Source: Tetradesmus obliquus (taxonomy: Eukaryota; Chlorophyta; Chlorophyceae; Sphaeropleales; Scenedesmaceae). From it: a stretch of 64,000 nucleotides of DNA. Numbering within the stretch: position 1 is the first letter of the stretch; the number at the start of each line of letters is the position of its first letter. Of the stretch, positions 51,235 to 62,351 are shown in pieces. The stretch is taken from contig CP126199.1 in assembly GCA_030272155.1 (NCBI GenBank), positions 5,258,501 to 5,322,500 on the forward strand. The letters are read 5' to 3'. A model generated the notes under the pieces. That model was not told the DNA's origin and did no database searches. It worked only from the letters and a program-made list of their open reading frames with translations. The position numbers and the translations under genes are program-made.

Positions 51235-53648
51235 TCAGCCTGACTTTGACTGGGCTAACTGTGGCTTGCCCTGCTGCAGCAGTGTCAGAGCGCGCCCCGG
51301 CGCCTCAACTGAGAACTGCTGCACACACCCGCTGCCACTGCCCCAAGGCACACCAATGCCACACCTGCCCACAACATACAGCGTCTTGCCCTGCGGGCCG
51401 CCAAGTTCCAAGTTCGTGGGCGCCGAGAAGTTGAGTGTGAACTTTTTCAGGATCTTGCCGCTGGGTGAGAACTTCACAACCGCCTGGCCCTCGTTGCGGG
51501 TGACATACAAGTTGCCCTTTGTATCTGTGCGCATGCCATCGACGTCCACATTGGCAGTGCCGTCTTGCGCGAAGTCGAAGAATAGGGTTTTGGCGCCAAG
51601 TGTGCCGTCGGGTTTTAGGGTGTAGCGCCAGATCTTGTTGCTGACCGGGCGGCCGCCTCTGTTGAACGCTTCGCTGACATACAGCGACCTGCACCACAAC
51701 GTAAAAGCACACATTGATGCAGCAGCGGTTGCCGGGCATGTGTTGGGTATCACGCAGTAGCGCATGCAATGACGGTCCTGCTGCAGCAAACTGCACACAC
51801 AGCAACTGCTGTGGAGCATCCCCACTCCTAAAATCTGTCATCCCCTCAGAACATGCATGATGAGCTGATGCCTCCAAGCGCCTCTCTCATATTACCAACC
51901 GCATGCCAACCAGCCAGCTACACCTCACTCTCACACCCACCCACACCCTCACTCACTTCTTATCTGGCGACAGCTCAATGCCGACATGCCCTTGCCAAGT
52001 GAGACATGCATGCTGTGCTGATGTCAGCATACCTGCAACTGCATGCAAACCAGCCAGCTGCAACACCCACCCACCCACACCCACACTCACTTCTCATCTG
52101 GCGACAGCTCGATGCCATTCGTGCGCCCCAGCAGAGTCAGCTGCTGCGCCACACTGCCCCTGCACATCCACACCCCGCCATCCCCTACTGCTGTGGCATC
52201 TGTCCAGCGCTGGCCTGAGATGTACAGCAGCCCACTGCTGCTGAGCGCCAGGTCGTTGGGAGCTACCATGCCTGCGCCTTCGCAGTAGGTGCTGGCCTGC
52301 TTGCCGTCTGCAGACACCTGCAGGATGCAGCACGATAAAATAGTTGAGGGGAAACATGAAGATGGGAGTCCAGTGGGAGCTACCATGCCTGCGCCTTCGC
52401 AGAAGGTGCTGGCTTGCTTGCCGTCCGCAGACACCTGCGCACCAGCATGAACAAGGCGCAGTAGATGTGAAGCAGATGGCAATGGAAGGTCGTTGGGAGC
52501 GACCATGCCTGTGCTTTGTGCAGTACGTGGCGGCTTGCTTGCCCTCTGCAGACACCTGCGACGTGAAGCGCAACAGATGTACAGCAGCCCACTGCTGCTG
52601 AGGGCCAGGTCGTTGGGAGCTACCATGCCTGCGCCTTCGCAGTAGGTGCTGGCCTGCTTGCCGTCTGCAGACACCTGCAGCATGAAGCAGCAGCAGCAGC
52701 AGCACCAGCAAGAACACGACACAGCATGTGTGAGACAGTTGAGGGTGGAAGGTCGTTGGGAGCTGCCATGCCTGCGCATTTGCAGTAGGTGCTGGCGTGC
52801 TTGCTGTCCACAGACACCTGCAGCATGCAGCAGCACTCACCATTACCGCATGCAAATGTGTCGCTCAGCGTCACTATGCGGTAGTGTACCACTCACCATC
52901 GCCACCCGCTGGTGTGTTACCGTGACCACGCGCTAGTGTATCAGTCACCATCACCACCCGCTGGTGTGTTATCGTCACCACCGCACGCAAATGTGTCACT
53001 TTACAAAACATGCAGCTAGTGTGTCACTCACCATCACCACGCGCTGGTTCTTGGTGTCAGTGGACACCATGCGGCCATCAGGTAGCACCCGGATGCTGTT
53101 GAGCTCCGTGTTGGGCCTGTCGGTGACTGCAGCAGCAGCAGCAGCAGCAGCAACACAGGCAGGCAAGCAGCGGTGAGCAAGACCATACAGCAAGCAGGCA
53201 GCGGGCAGGCGTGTGGTTGTGCTGCTGCTGGGATTGCTGCTGTGCACATGTGCAAGAGCAACAGGCGGTTGGGCACATCCTAGGTACACACGTTGGATGT
53301 TGCTGCTGCTGCTGCTGCTGCTGCTGGGGCCCGAGGTGGGTGCTTTCAACAAGCAAGCTGCTCTGGAGTGCAAGCATCAAGGTAGCATCACTCACCAGTA
53401 GCAAACACACTACAGTCACCGCCCAGCCTGCCTATTGTGTTACGCTGGCTCCCTGCGTTGACCGCAAACACCTCCCCTTGCTTGTTGACTGCTGCTCCCT
53501 CGATGAAAGGCCCGAACTTGCCCTCACAGCCCGCTGCGTCTGTGCCGAGCGCCGAAGTTGCTATAAGTACTAGTATGATTATTTTTGAAATGCCAATCGT
53601 ACTTAGGGCGGGCACAGGGCCGCTGTAGCAAGGTTGCCGTTTACTCAT
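51235..53648 (-). CDS. SMP-30/gluconolactonase-like beta-propeller protein
   Basis: Four exons close in phase to 342 aa: 53648-53396, 53126-53032, 52317-52091, 51688-51235. Typical SMP-30/LRE motifs are LPDGRMVSTDTKNQRVV, MVAPNDLALSSSGLLYI, RTNGIELSPDEKSLYVSE, DGMRTDTKGNLYV, FSPSGKIL and APTNLELGG. Family members are metal-dependent lactonases or related hydrolases. The N terminus (residues about 18-36, ISKIIILVLIATSALG) is a hydrophobic signal peptide or anchor followed by a Cys, so secretion or lumenal location is likely. In the intron before exon 3, four copies of the acceptor and exon head precede the live one. The copy at about 52676-52570 is nearly identical to the live exon head, so exon 3 was chosen by its continuation into SGQRWTDATAV. 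Substrate unknown. Confidence 0.85.
51948..51978 (-). repeat. SMP-30-like exon-3 tail plus donor copy
   Basis: CTTATCTGGCGACAGCTCAATGCC with a preceding CTCACT (donor on the minus strand) repeats the exon end at 52091-52115. Flanking CAACCAGCCAGCT words are repeated too. Confidence 0.75.
52375..52840 (-). repeat. Four acceptor plus exon-3 head copies (SMP-30-like gene)
   Basis: Pieces coding VSADGKQAS...GAGMVAPNDL occur at about 52436-52375, 52555-52490, 52676-52570 and 52820-52745, each preceded by a TGCAG or CGCAG acceptor on the minus strand. The third is 95 bases long with a single synonymous difference from the live exon. The others are more diverged. Confidence 0.9.
52880..53000 (-). 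repeat. SMP-30-like exon-2 tail plus donor copies
   Basis: CACTCACCATCGCCACCCGC, CAGTCACCATCACCACCCGC and a shorter form repeat the end of exon 53126-53032 (QRVVM, donor GTGAGT) two or three times in the downstream intron. Confidence 0.78.
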
Positions 53649-54388
53649 TTTGCAGCTTTCGATCTCGGTGCGAGCTCACCCGTATTGTGTCAGAGCTGAT
53701 GATTGAACAACATCAACCAGCCGAGCCAAGCCATCATCACTTGCGTGCAGTGTCACTTGGGAAGTCAAGGCAGCACCTAAATAGCTCCCAGCCCCTGTCA
53801 GACTGAGAAGTGACAAGCAAAAGCCAAGGTAGGCTTAAACGGCAAATCTCTGACGACCCCACAAGCTTGCAACCATTAACGTTCATCAACACACGTCTCA
53901 TACTGTACAGAGAAGCACATGGCGCTCAGCCAGGCCCAGCAGTACTGCACTTGCATCCTGCCAACATGACGGCAGGGAGCAAGCAATCGATGCATGCAGT
54001 GGTGGCTGGCATCCACATCCACGTCAAGGGCTTTTGCCCCAGCAAGTACTTCAAATCCCATGCTTCAGAAACGCCTGCATCAGCTTCAAGCTGCAGCACT
54101 CAAAACTCTGGACCAGGCTTTCCACTAAACACCATGTGATTCGCATGCGGCTGCCACGCACGCAACTGCCACTAAACACCATCTTCCACTCTGGTGCAAG
54201 GTATTGTCCGTGTCTAACAGCGCCCTCAAGCCAGCTCTGGCACCCCTCAACCCCTCACCCCATTGGGATGGGTTGATGATCAGCCGCCGTCACCAGGCTG
54301 GCCACCACATGCGCCACCACAGCCCTCCCCACAAACTCTGGACCATGCTGCACACAGCTGCAGCTTCAACCCTCAGCCCCTCAGCCCC
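53649..54388. other. Intergenic, SMP-30-like promoter and lipase 3' flank
   Basis: 740 bp with no supported exon. It should contain the SMP-30-like promoter on the minus strand and the 3' UTR of the lipase gene. Degenerate copies of the lipase terminal exon (CAGGCTGGCCACCACATGCG) lie near 54293-54330. A CAGCCCCT decanucleotide repeat covers about 54372-54412 and overlaps the lipase stop region. Confidence 0.5.
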
Positions 54389-55104
54389 TCAGCCCCTCAG
54401 CCCCTCAGCCGCCAGGCCCTCCAGCCCCTGCACCAGGCTGGCCACCACATGCGCCACCACAGCCCGGCCCACAAAGTTGAGCGGCCCGTTGTACTGCAGG
54501 CAGCAGCAGCAGCGGCAGTGGCAGCAGCGGCGGCAGCAGCGGCGGCGGCAGCGGCAGCGGCAGCGGCAGCGGCAGACAAAACTCATCATAAGTCGCCAAC
54601 GCTGCTGAATAATCTGGTAGCACGCGAGAGCAGCGTGAGCAGCATGAGCTTACAAATGGTTGCCACTGCTGTGCAATGCTTTCAGGACACCACACCACAA
54701 GCCAGCACGACCGGCTGCTGCCTGGCAGTCTGCTGTAATGCACAGCAAATCAGTGGCTGAACTACGTTGCAACTTGACCGCACCTGTATGTTGCAGTGAG
54801 AGGAGCCCAGGCACAGCCGCGGCCACACCACATGGAAGTGGCTCCAGGCCCCAACTGACTGCAGCGCCAGCAGCCGCTGCGACAGCGGCCCAGCAGCAAG
54901 CACTGCTGCTGCTGCTGCTGCTGTTGCGTCAGTACTGCTGCTGTCGTCAGCAGCAGCTGCAGCAGTAGGGCGCTCGGACCCATCATGTGTAGCATCTGTG
55001 CTTGTGCGGGGTGGGGGCGCAGTGCTGCTGCTGGTCACTCCAGATGGCTGGTGCATCTCATGCTGCAGCTCTTGCTCCTGCTGCTGCATCAAGCCACTGT
55101 CCTC

Positions 55105-55149
<45 letters not shown>

Positions 55150-55330
55150 AGGCAGCACTTCCTGCTCTGCTACTGCCTCCCCTCCTGCTGCTGCTGCCGG
55201 CTGCGGCCACTGCACGATGGCTGGCTGCCTCGCCCACAGTGCAGCAGCTGGCAGCTGGCCTGGCCAGGTTGGCAGCTGGCGAGGGAACAGCAGGCTGCTG
55301 CTGGCCCAGGGGATGAGGTGGTCGCCGCCT

Positions 55331-55385
<55 letters not shown>

Positions 55386-56068
55386 CACAGGCTGTGTCGT
55401 GATTGGTCCTAGTAGTGACGGCCGCCTGCCTGCCAGCAAGTGGTGAACCAACTGCAGATGCTACGCTGCTTTGCGGTTCTATGAAGCTTGCCTTGCAGCA
55501 GTTGCGTGTTCACGTGTAGCAACACGTAGCAGTGGATGAGCTGCACAACTGCAGCACAATGGCCCTGCAGCAACACCCTGCATGCTGCTGCCGCTGCTGC
55601 TGCTGCTGCCGCTGCTGCAATGAGCACCTGCACTGGAGTATGTGGCCCTGTGCTGGAACAGTGCCAGGCCAGTCAGGAAGCAGCAGGCACGATGAGCCCC
55701 GCAGCTGCTGCAGCACAGCAGCACATCATGTGCCAGAGCATCCAGCAGCGGCATTGCTGCTGCTGCTGCTGCTGCTGCCGGTGTTGCAGCTGCTGGGCTA
55801 CTAGCCGCCATGAGGCGTACTTGGAGGTTGCTGCTGCCGCATCCGGAGCAGCAGCTGCCAGACTGCAGCAGCAGCGGTCTGTTGCCGTCACGGAGCAAAC
55901 AACTGCTTTCACCACCCTGCTGCTGCTGCTGCTGCTGTTTGTCTTGAGCACTGCCACGATCTGTGCTGCTGCCAGACTGTCTACACCTGCAGCAGCTGCA
56001 TGCACGCACTTGAATGCCAGCAGGGCTGCTACGTTGCTGCTGGCTGCTGCTTTGCAAGGCCTTGCCTG

Positions 56069-56116
<48 letters not shown>

Positions 56117-56362
56117 CGCCTGCTTCTGGCCCTGTCCAATCATCACACCCCAGCAGCTGGACGACAGACCTGCAAGGAGTCCAAGGCCACAACTTGCTGC
56201 TGCTGCTGCTGCTGCTGCTTGCTTTGCTGGTAGTATCAATGCCTGAAGCTCCTGACGCTGCGGCAGCAGCAGCAGGTGCTGCTGCCACTGCGCCTCCCAG
56301 GTGCCCTGCCCTGACTGCTGCTGACAGCCAGTGCATCCACGGCCTGTCCTGCCACGCCACCT

Positions 56363-56444
<82 letters not shown>

Positions 56445-57489
56445 TGTTTAAGATGTTCACCCTCGTCAGGCACCACACAATTGCATTTGCTGGCTTGCAG
56501 AGCAGTGATCCGGCCAAAGCACCATCACGCCGCGCATTGCTCAGAGCCTGCATGCCTGTCTTGTGCAGGCTGCTGCAGGCTGTTGCGCAAAACAGATGGC
56601 ATGCTCATCATGCATGTGCGTCAGGACACTGACCATTTCTTGCACGACCATCTCTTCCTTTTTAAACACATTGTTGAATATCAAATCGCCTGTTTTGCAG
56701 CTGCGCACCTCTTCTGGGTGGTCGCTGCAGCAGCCCAGGTGTGGTGCTGCAATGCTGATGAAGTGGCTGGGGTTTAGGCCCGCCACCTTGCGGGTTTTAG
56801 GGTCTGCCAGCAACCCCAGGGCATAGCGGGCGATTAACCCGCCCATGCTGTGCCCTAGCAGGGAAATGCTGCAGAGGCTGGGGTGGGCTGCTGCCAGCTG
56901 TGTTATCTCTGCTGCTAGGCGGGTGCCACACACATCGATACCTGCAGGAGCAGTGGTAACATGCTAGCAGCAGAGCTACTGCATGCGCCAGCAATGCCTG
57001 CTGCAGCTGTGGTGTACTGCCATGCGTGCAGCTCTGAATTGCTCACACCTGCAATTGTGTTGCTTTGCCAGGCCTTTTGCTGGCTAATCCGTGTGTCGGG
57101 CCGCATGACAATGTGATTGTGACCAAACTCAAACCGATAAATGATTTCCCACACTCAAGTTCATGTGATTGACAGGTCCCTGCCTAGCGCAGCCCAAAAC
57201 TCTGTCTTCCATCTTTTCTTTTCAGCCTTCAGGTGGCAGTGCACAGCGTGCTGCAGGAGGAGGGCTCACCATCATATGTGCGAGCACCAGTGTTGACGCT
57301 GCTGACATGGATGAAGCAGCGCCCACATGTGTCTGCTGCCTGCAGCGCCTGCTGCATCTTACTCCAGTCCCTTTCAAAACCCCAAAGACCGTTGACCATG
57401 ACTATCAGGCGCGTGGGGTGCTGCTGCTGTTGTGGTCCTGGGTTTGGTGCTGCTGCTGCATGGGGCTGCGTGTCGCTGTCGTGCGCCAT
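54389..57489 (-). CDS. DUF676-family serine lipase/esterase
   Basis: Alpha/beta-hydrolase of the DUF676 (ROG1-like) lipase family. Five exons close in phase to 611 aa: 57489-57270, 56941-56709, 56360-55628, 55328-54784, 54493-54389. Motifs in order: LIVMVNGLWGFERDW (beta-1 and oxyanion region), GHSMGGLIARYALG with the nucleophile Ser, SIAAPHLG, FLTGLALFQHRATYSSAG, GDHLIPWASSSL (corresponding to the family's YDH..W.TSS block, probable catalytic Asp), SSHCNIQ, and VGRAVVAHV near the end. Large Ser, Gln and Ala runs from CAG repeats sit in exons 3 and 4 between conserved blocks, making it long for the family. The acceptor of exon 3 directly follows about 27 CTG triplets. Start is the first ATG in frame; it diverges from the UPF0210 gene 362 bp away. 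Substrate unknown; probably a lipid ester. Confidence 0.85.
56363..56445 (-). repeat. (CTG)n tract, about 27 units, abutting a lipase acceptor
   Basis: A pure CAG run on the plus strand is CTG on the lipase sense strand. It ends in CTGCAG, the 3' splice site of exon 3. It appears to act as the polypyrimidine tract. Its length makes it a likely length-polymorphic site. Confidence 0.85.
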
Positions 57490-57851
57490 GACGAGTGTTC
57501 TACGATTTGTATCTGTCGTGTTAGTCACTTCTACTAGGCGCTTATGTTGCAGAACAGCTGCGAGACGTCAGCAGCTGGACGATGACTTCACCGTCCACAA
57601 ACAAGAACGCTCACATATACAGCGTCAGCTGCAGACCAATAAGTCGACGTAATCAAGTAACACGTGCTGCTCGACACGAATTGCAGTCCGATCCGTAACA
57701 CGGGCTCAACAACTTGCAGCAGTGGGTTCAATGACAAGTGACAAACCCTTGTTTGCACCAGCATGAAGGATAATGCGGATAAAAAACAAACTTGCTTTGC
57801 ATTTGTTTGGGCTCTTTATGTTCCTTTGCTGCAGGCAGCAGCGACAGCCGC
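57490..57851. promoter_or_regulatory. Divergent (bidirectional) promoter, lipase / UPF0210
   Basis: Only 362 bp separates the start codons of two head-to-head genes, so they share a promoter region. It is AT-richer than the neighbouring exons. No specific operator was recognised. Confidence 0.55.
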
Positions 57852-58369
57852 ATGATGGCCAGCCCACAGCAGCACCCTTTTAGGGTCAGGACCATCACTG
57901 CTTTTCTAGAACTTCCAAATGACAGCAGCAGATGGGAAGAGGAAGTAGAGGCTGCTGGTGCATTCCTGAAGTTAGCGCAGCAGCATCTGGAGAGTTTGGG
58001 TGCGTGTACTGCAAATACATGCTTTCCAGCCTGCTGTTGCTGCTACTGCTGCCTGAACTTTGCGGCACGGTCTCCCATTGGCCCAGCAGTTGTCAACACA
58101 GATGAGACCAATCTTCACGCCAAGTTGTATGAACCTGTACCAAGTCGAAGCCATCCACAGACAGTTTGGCTGCTGACTCAGCACCTGCCTGAGCAGTACA
58201 GTATATTGGGGCAGTGCAAGTCACCGCTGCATCTGCACCTGAGCCTCACCCCGGCATCCGCTACTGCTGCTGCTGCTGCCGCAAACTTCAAATGTCCCAC
58301 TTTCACACCAGAGTATGAAGTGCAGACCATCCGCATAGCCACGCAGCCCTTCCCGCTCTTCCTGGAAGG

Positions 58370-58413
<44 letters not shown>

Positions 58414-60679
58414 GCTCAGCAGCAGACCCCAGCAGCCACCCCCTAGTAGTCAATGCACAACACCTGGAGTCCCTGGCTGCAGCAGCAGGCATTCCCCTAG
58501 TGGCCCTGGGCAGCAGCAGCGACCCGCAGCACCTGCAGCTGCTGCCGCACCTGATTGCAGCAACACAGTCCACCAGCTGCACGTTTGCGCTGCCGCAGCA
58601 GCTGGAGCTGCAGTTGGCACGGCAGGTGGCGGCAGCAATCATGCAGGTTGCTGCACTCACAGGTGTGGGATATAGGTATTTAGTGAATGATGTGGTGTGT
58701 GTGAGCTGCTTACCTGCTAGGCTGTGTTTGGCAGGCTTGCATCTTACGCTAGCACACAGCACAGGAATGCGGCCAAGCAATGTGTCAGGCCAGTGACGTT
58801 TGTGCAAGCAGCCGTATCAAGGTACAAAAGCAGTCTATTATCACTGCTTGACTGCTTCCTCTGCTGCTGCTGCTGCAGACGGCATGGGCAATTTCCGCTT
58901 CGGCGCCAGCAGCAACGTGCAGCAGGGTGTGCCCTACTTTCCAGTGGCAGCAGCAGGCCCCGGACTGCACCGCAGCTTTGCAATTGCCACAGAATCTGAT
59001 GCGCTGCTGCACCAGGCCTTTACTGCTGCTGCTGCCCAGTGCAGCAGCAGCAGCAGTGGTACAGGCATCTTTGAGGCTGCCGAGCAGCAGCTGCACAATG
59101 TGCTGTTGCAGCACTGGGCGCCGCTGCAAGCAGCAGCATTGGATATCGAAGCAGCAGCAGCAGCAGCAGCAGCAGCTGTGCCGCAGCCTTCTGGCGCTGT
59201 AGGGTTCAGGTACCTGGGTTTAGACTCCAGCCTTGCTCCGGGGCTCGACACGCCTCCGCTGACTGCTGCATATGAGGCGCTGGGCTGCTGCAGGCGATTT
59301 GGTGGTGCTGGCAGCTTGGCTGTTAGTTCTGTTATAACAAAAGTGCTCAAGGGCCTGCCACTGCGGCTGACAGGCTACTGTGGGCTCATGCTGGCAGTGT
59401 GTGAGGACACGGTGAGAGGCAGCAGGCTGTGTTTGCAGCAATAATGCAGCTTCGCCTTGTGGCAACTCTGTCCTGTTCAGTGGTGGCTCAAGCCGTCCTT
59501 AGATGGTGCTAAGACCTTCATGTCACAGACCGCTCTTTGCGGCAGAAGGGCTGGGCCTGCCTTTGTAGCTGTACTGCACACCACACTGTCATAGCCAGCA
59601 TCATCGTTGCACTTGCTGTGGGTGCCTGCCTAGATTGTCTGCTTCCGCTGCCCTGCTTGCTGTCGCCTTGTGCGTGGTGTCTGGCGCTGTTGCCATGCGG
59701 GGCCTTGCAGCAGCTGCTGCTACACGCACCACCGCCACTTCTCTTGCATGCTGTGTATGCCTCTTCCTGGCGGCTGCCTGCCTCTGATTTTTCCCTGTGT
59801 TTTTGCATCTGGCGCTTCACACACCATTTCTCTCACATGGTGTCTGCGCCTCAGTGGCTCCTGCTTCAGATCTTGCCATGCCTTTTTGCATCTTGCGCTA
59901 CACACACCACTTCTCTCACACGTTGTTTGGGCCTCAGTGGCTGCCTGCCTCTGAGCTTGCCATGTGTTTCTGCTTCTGGCGCCGCTTCGCAGGGCCTGGC
60001 AGCAGCAGCAGCCGCAGGCAGCATCACCATCAGCCAGCTGCTGCAGTACTCTGCTGTGTGCGGCTGTGGGCTGGACACTGTGCCAGTGCCGGGCCCCACT
60101 GGGGAGGCAGCAGCAGATGGCGCTATCACAGACTCTATTGCAGCGCTGCTGTGCGACGTCAACACACTTGCATACAGGTGGGCAGTGGGCGATGCAAAAT
60201 AGAGATGTTGATGTGTTACACATGCAGGTGCAACGCGTTGCACATTGCACATTGCAATGCAGCCTGTGCTGTTGCCAAGGATTGCTGCACGTTTGCCAGG
60301 TGTGGGTGTGGGTGGCACCGTTCAGGGTGTGTGGCATACGTTGCCACATACAGCCGATGCGGCTGCATGGTGCGCTGTACATTGTCAGCGTGCCTCTGCC
60401 TGCTGCAAGTTGCCGCAACACAGCCGCTCACCAGCAGCGACAAGTACATCTCATGCAGAAACAGCATGGCCTACGCTTGCTGCCGCTCCACTGCTCTATC
60501 TTTTCTTTCTTTCTTGCACACAACAACACCTGCGTCGCAATCTTTCATGCACTGCCGCCAGACTGGCGAAGCCATTGGCGTGCAGGCTGCTGCCGCTGCC
60601 AGGCAAGTCGCCCGGCCAGCCGACTGGCTTTGACCACCCTTACATGGTTAACTCCGCTGTAATGGACCTGGACACGTGA
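57852..60679 (+). CDS. UPF0210 / DUF711 family protein
   Basis: Conserved protein family of unknown biochemical role, shared with bacteria and archaea. Five exons close in phase to 436 aa, close to the family's usual length: 57852-57999, 58312-58662, 58879-59411, 59993-60177, 60586-60679. Diagnostic blocks are FRVRTITAFLELPND, YEVQTIRIATQPFP, NFRFGASSNV, GVPYFPVA, YLGLDSSLAPGLDTP, LTGYCGLMLAVCED, YSAVCGCGLDTVPVPGP and RLLPLPGKSPGQPTGFDH. A poly-Gln tract follows the LFLEG of exon 2 and an Ala run lies in exon 3. The ATG at 57852 was chosen as the first in frame; a second ATG follows at once. Intron 4 contains two copies of its own 3' end, and copies of the terminal exon lie after the stop. 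Prokaryotic members are often linked to ACT-domain regulators; no such neighbour is here. Confidence 0.88.
59775..59992 (+). repeat. Three-fold repeat of the 3' end of UPF0210 intron 4
   Basis: CTCTGATTTTTCCCTGTG...TTTTGCATCTGGCGCTTCAC recurs as TTCAGATCTTGCCATGCC...TGCATCTTGCGCTACAC and finally as the real intron end CTCTGAGCTTGCCATGTG...CTTCTGGCGCCGCTTCGCAG. Only the last carries the used acceptor. Period is about 90 bp. Confidence 0.82.
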
Positions 60680-62112
60680 GCCTCAAAAAGGCAGATGCAA
60701 GAACCTGGCTGTCTAAATAACACCAAGATTAACTACCTGGCTTTGGAGCATATCTTGTGGATAAACCTAGAGTAGAGATGCAGGGCTTTAGACCAGCAGA
60801 GGAGTGCAGGGGTTGCAGGGGCGCTGGCACGCGGTGTGGGCAGGCAGCAGAGGAGCGCCCTCCTTCAGTGCAGGATACTGGCGTGGGCAGGCATCAGAGC
60901 AGCACGCCTGTTTGGTCAGCTCAGCAGTGATGCACCTGGGCGCGTACACGGTCTGGCCATGACCATCGAGTAGATATGCGACAACGACTGTCATCCATAT
61001 TGCTGTGTTTGCAGGCAGCAGGGGAGCACGCCTGCATGGTCAACTCGGCAGTGATGGGCCTGGGCGCGTGCCGAGGCCATTTTGAGGGCGTGCATGGGCC
61101 TGAAGCACAGGGTGCTGTTCAGCAGCTGGCAGCAGTGTGTGCCGGACCTTGCTGTGTTGCGTGGTTGCATTTGGTTGCATGCAAATAGGCACGCAGCGAC
61201 CTCTGGTGGAGCTATCCTACTTAACTAGTGGTGTGACGCTGCACAACAACTTGGGCGGGGGCCTTCTGGTCCAGCATTGCTTGAAGGTGCGCTGGTATAT
61301 GCATTTACACACGGTCCTGCCTGCATGTTGGGTGGCTTTGGCGGTGGCGCATGCCATGCACAGTGTCGCGGTGTGTAGAACCCATGCAATGAATCATTGT
61401 GTGAAGTTTGATCCGAGTTTGGTACATAGATGACCCTGCGAGACATGGCAGTCACTGCATGCCTGGACCCTACTGTCAAATGACGGCATGTTCGGCTGCT
61501 GTGCAGCTTTACCTGAGGTTACTGCTGCGCTGCCACAGCTGCCTGGCGGGCTGTCATGGGCACTGCCGTGCATCTAAAAAACACATTCACCGCAGCGGGA
61601 AAACAGCGGGACAACACAGGCGGCACAGTTCATGAACTGTGATTTAAATTGATTCATTGACTTCAGAAGTTACGGATTACTTGTACCATTACCTGTACGC
61701 GGCGGTTGCCTGTACACGGGTGTCAGATTCTGCCGTTAGTAAGGGGATCCCATGCAAGCCATTATGGGATGCAACACATGTGTTGCTGCTGCAGCAGCGC
61801 TGCAGTGCAATCGCTGACAACACATCTTTGCCGCCCCCGACTGCATCAAACAGCATCAATCCCAAATATCACTAGTTTAACTCAAGCAACAGGCACAGAA
61901 GAGGTTGTGCAGTTCTTGCCAGCTCAAGACAAGACAACCCTACCACCTAGACCTGAATCTCTACTCACCCGGTGACCGAACATACTGCCTCTCCTTGAAG
62001 ACCCACTCACCCTGACTCTTTCGGTGAATGAGCAACCCTGTGATTCATATTGATCGAAATTCGCGCTGTTGGGTCTAGTCAGGCGACGATATCCGCTAAA
62101 GCAACAAGCAAA
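60680..62112. other. Intergenic, UPF0210 3' flank to next gene
   Basis: 1.4 kb. Two degenerate copies of the UPF0210 terminal exon lie at about 60890-60965 and 61025-61075. A member of the dispersed foldback repeat family lies near 61245-61290, with its TGTCAAATGACG end near 61472-61485. No other exon was recognised. Confidence 0.45.
60890..61080 (+). repeat. Two degenerate copies of the UPF0210 terminal exon
   Basis: TGGTCAACTCGGCAGTGATG + GGCCTGGGCGCGTG (about 61038-61071) and TGGTCAGCTCAGCAGTGATG + CACCTGGGCGCGT (about 60915-60948) match the live end TGGTTAACTCCGCTGTAATG + GACCTGGACACGTGA. The copies no longer keep the stop in place. Confidence 0.75.
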
Positions 62113-62351
62113 ATGACCCGCATTCGAGGAGTAGCCAAAGAAAAGGCTGAGAAGCTCGATAAATGGAAGGTATGTATTTTAAGTTTGTTTTGATCCAAAT
62201 GCTGGGCGCAGTGCTGCAGCCTGTGAACAATTCTGCCAGTGCGCTTACCCTAACCCTCCCCCTGCCCCCCGTCCTCCAGGGTGTGCAGAAGGAGAGCGAG
62301 AAGGTTGTAAGTGCAGTGCGTGATCTGTTGGCAGCAGCTTTGGCAAAGCAG
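62113..62351 (+). CDS. 5' end of an unrecognised gene
   Basis: Two exons with good splice sites: 62113-62169 (donor GTATGT) and 62280-62351 (acceptor CCTCCAG, donor GTACGC), both phase 0. Together they start with MTRIRGVAKEKAEKLDKWKG and continue as a Lys/Glu-rich, probably helical segment ending DLLAAALAKQ. The ATG follows GCAACAAGCAAA, a good context. I do not recognise the family. Later exons probably lie in 62352-64000 or beyond. One candidate is the open stretch at 62763-62889 ending in a perfect GTAAGT donor; another is the Gln-rich stretch before the donor at 63506. Confidence 0.45.

Noticed and set aside
55479-56450. Plus-strand Leu/Ala/Cys-rich ORFs opposite the lipase
   Set aside because: They are antisense readings of CAG/CTG runs; the minus-strand exon chain closes in phase with family motifs.
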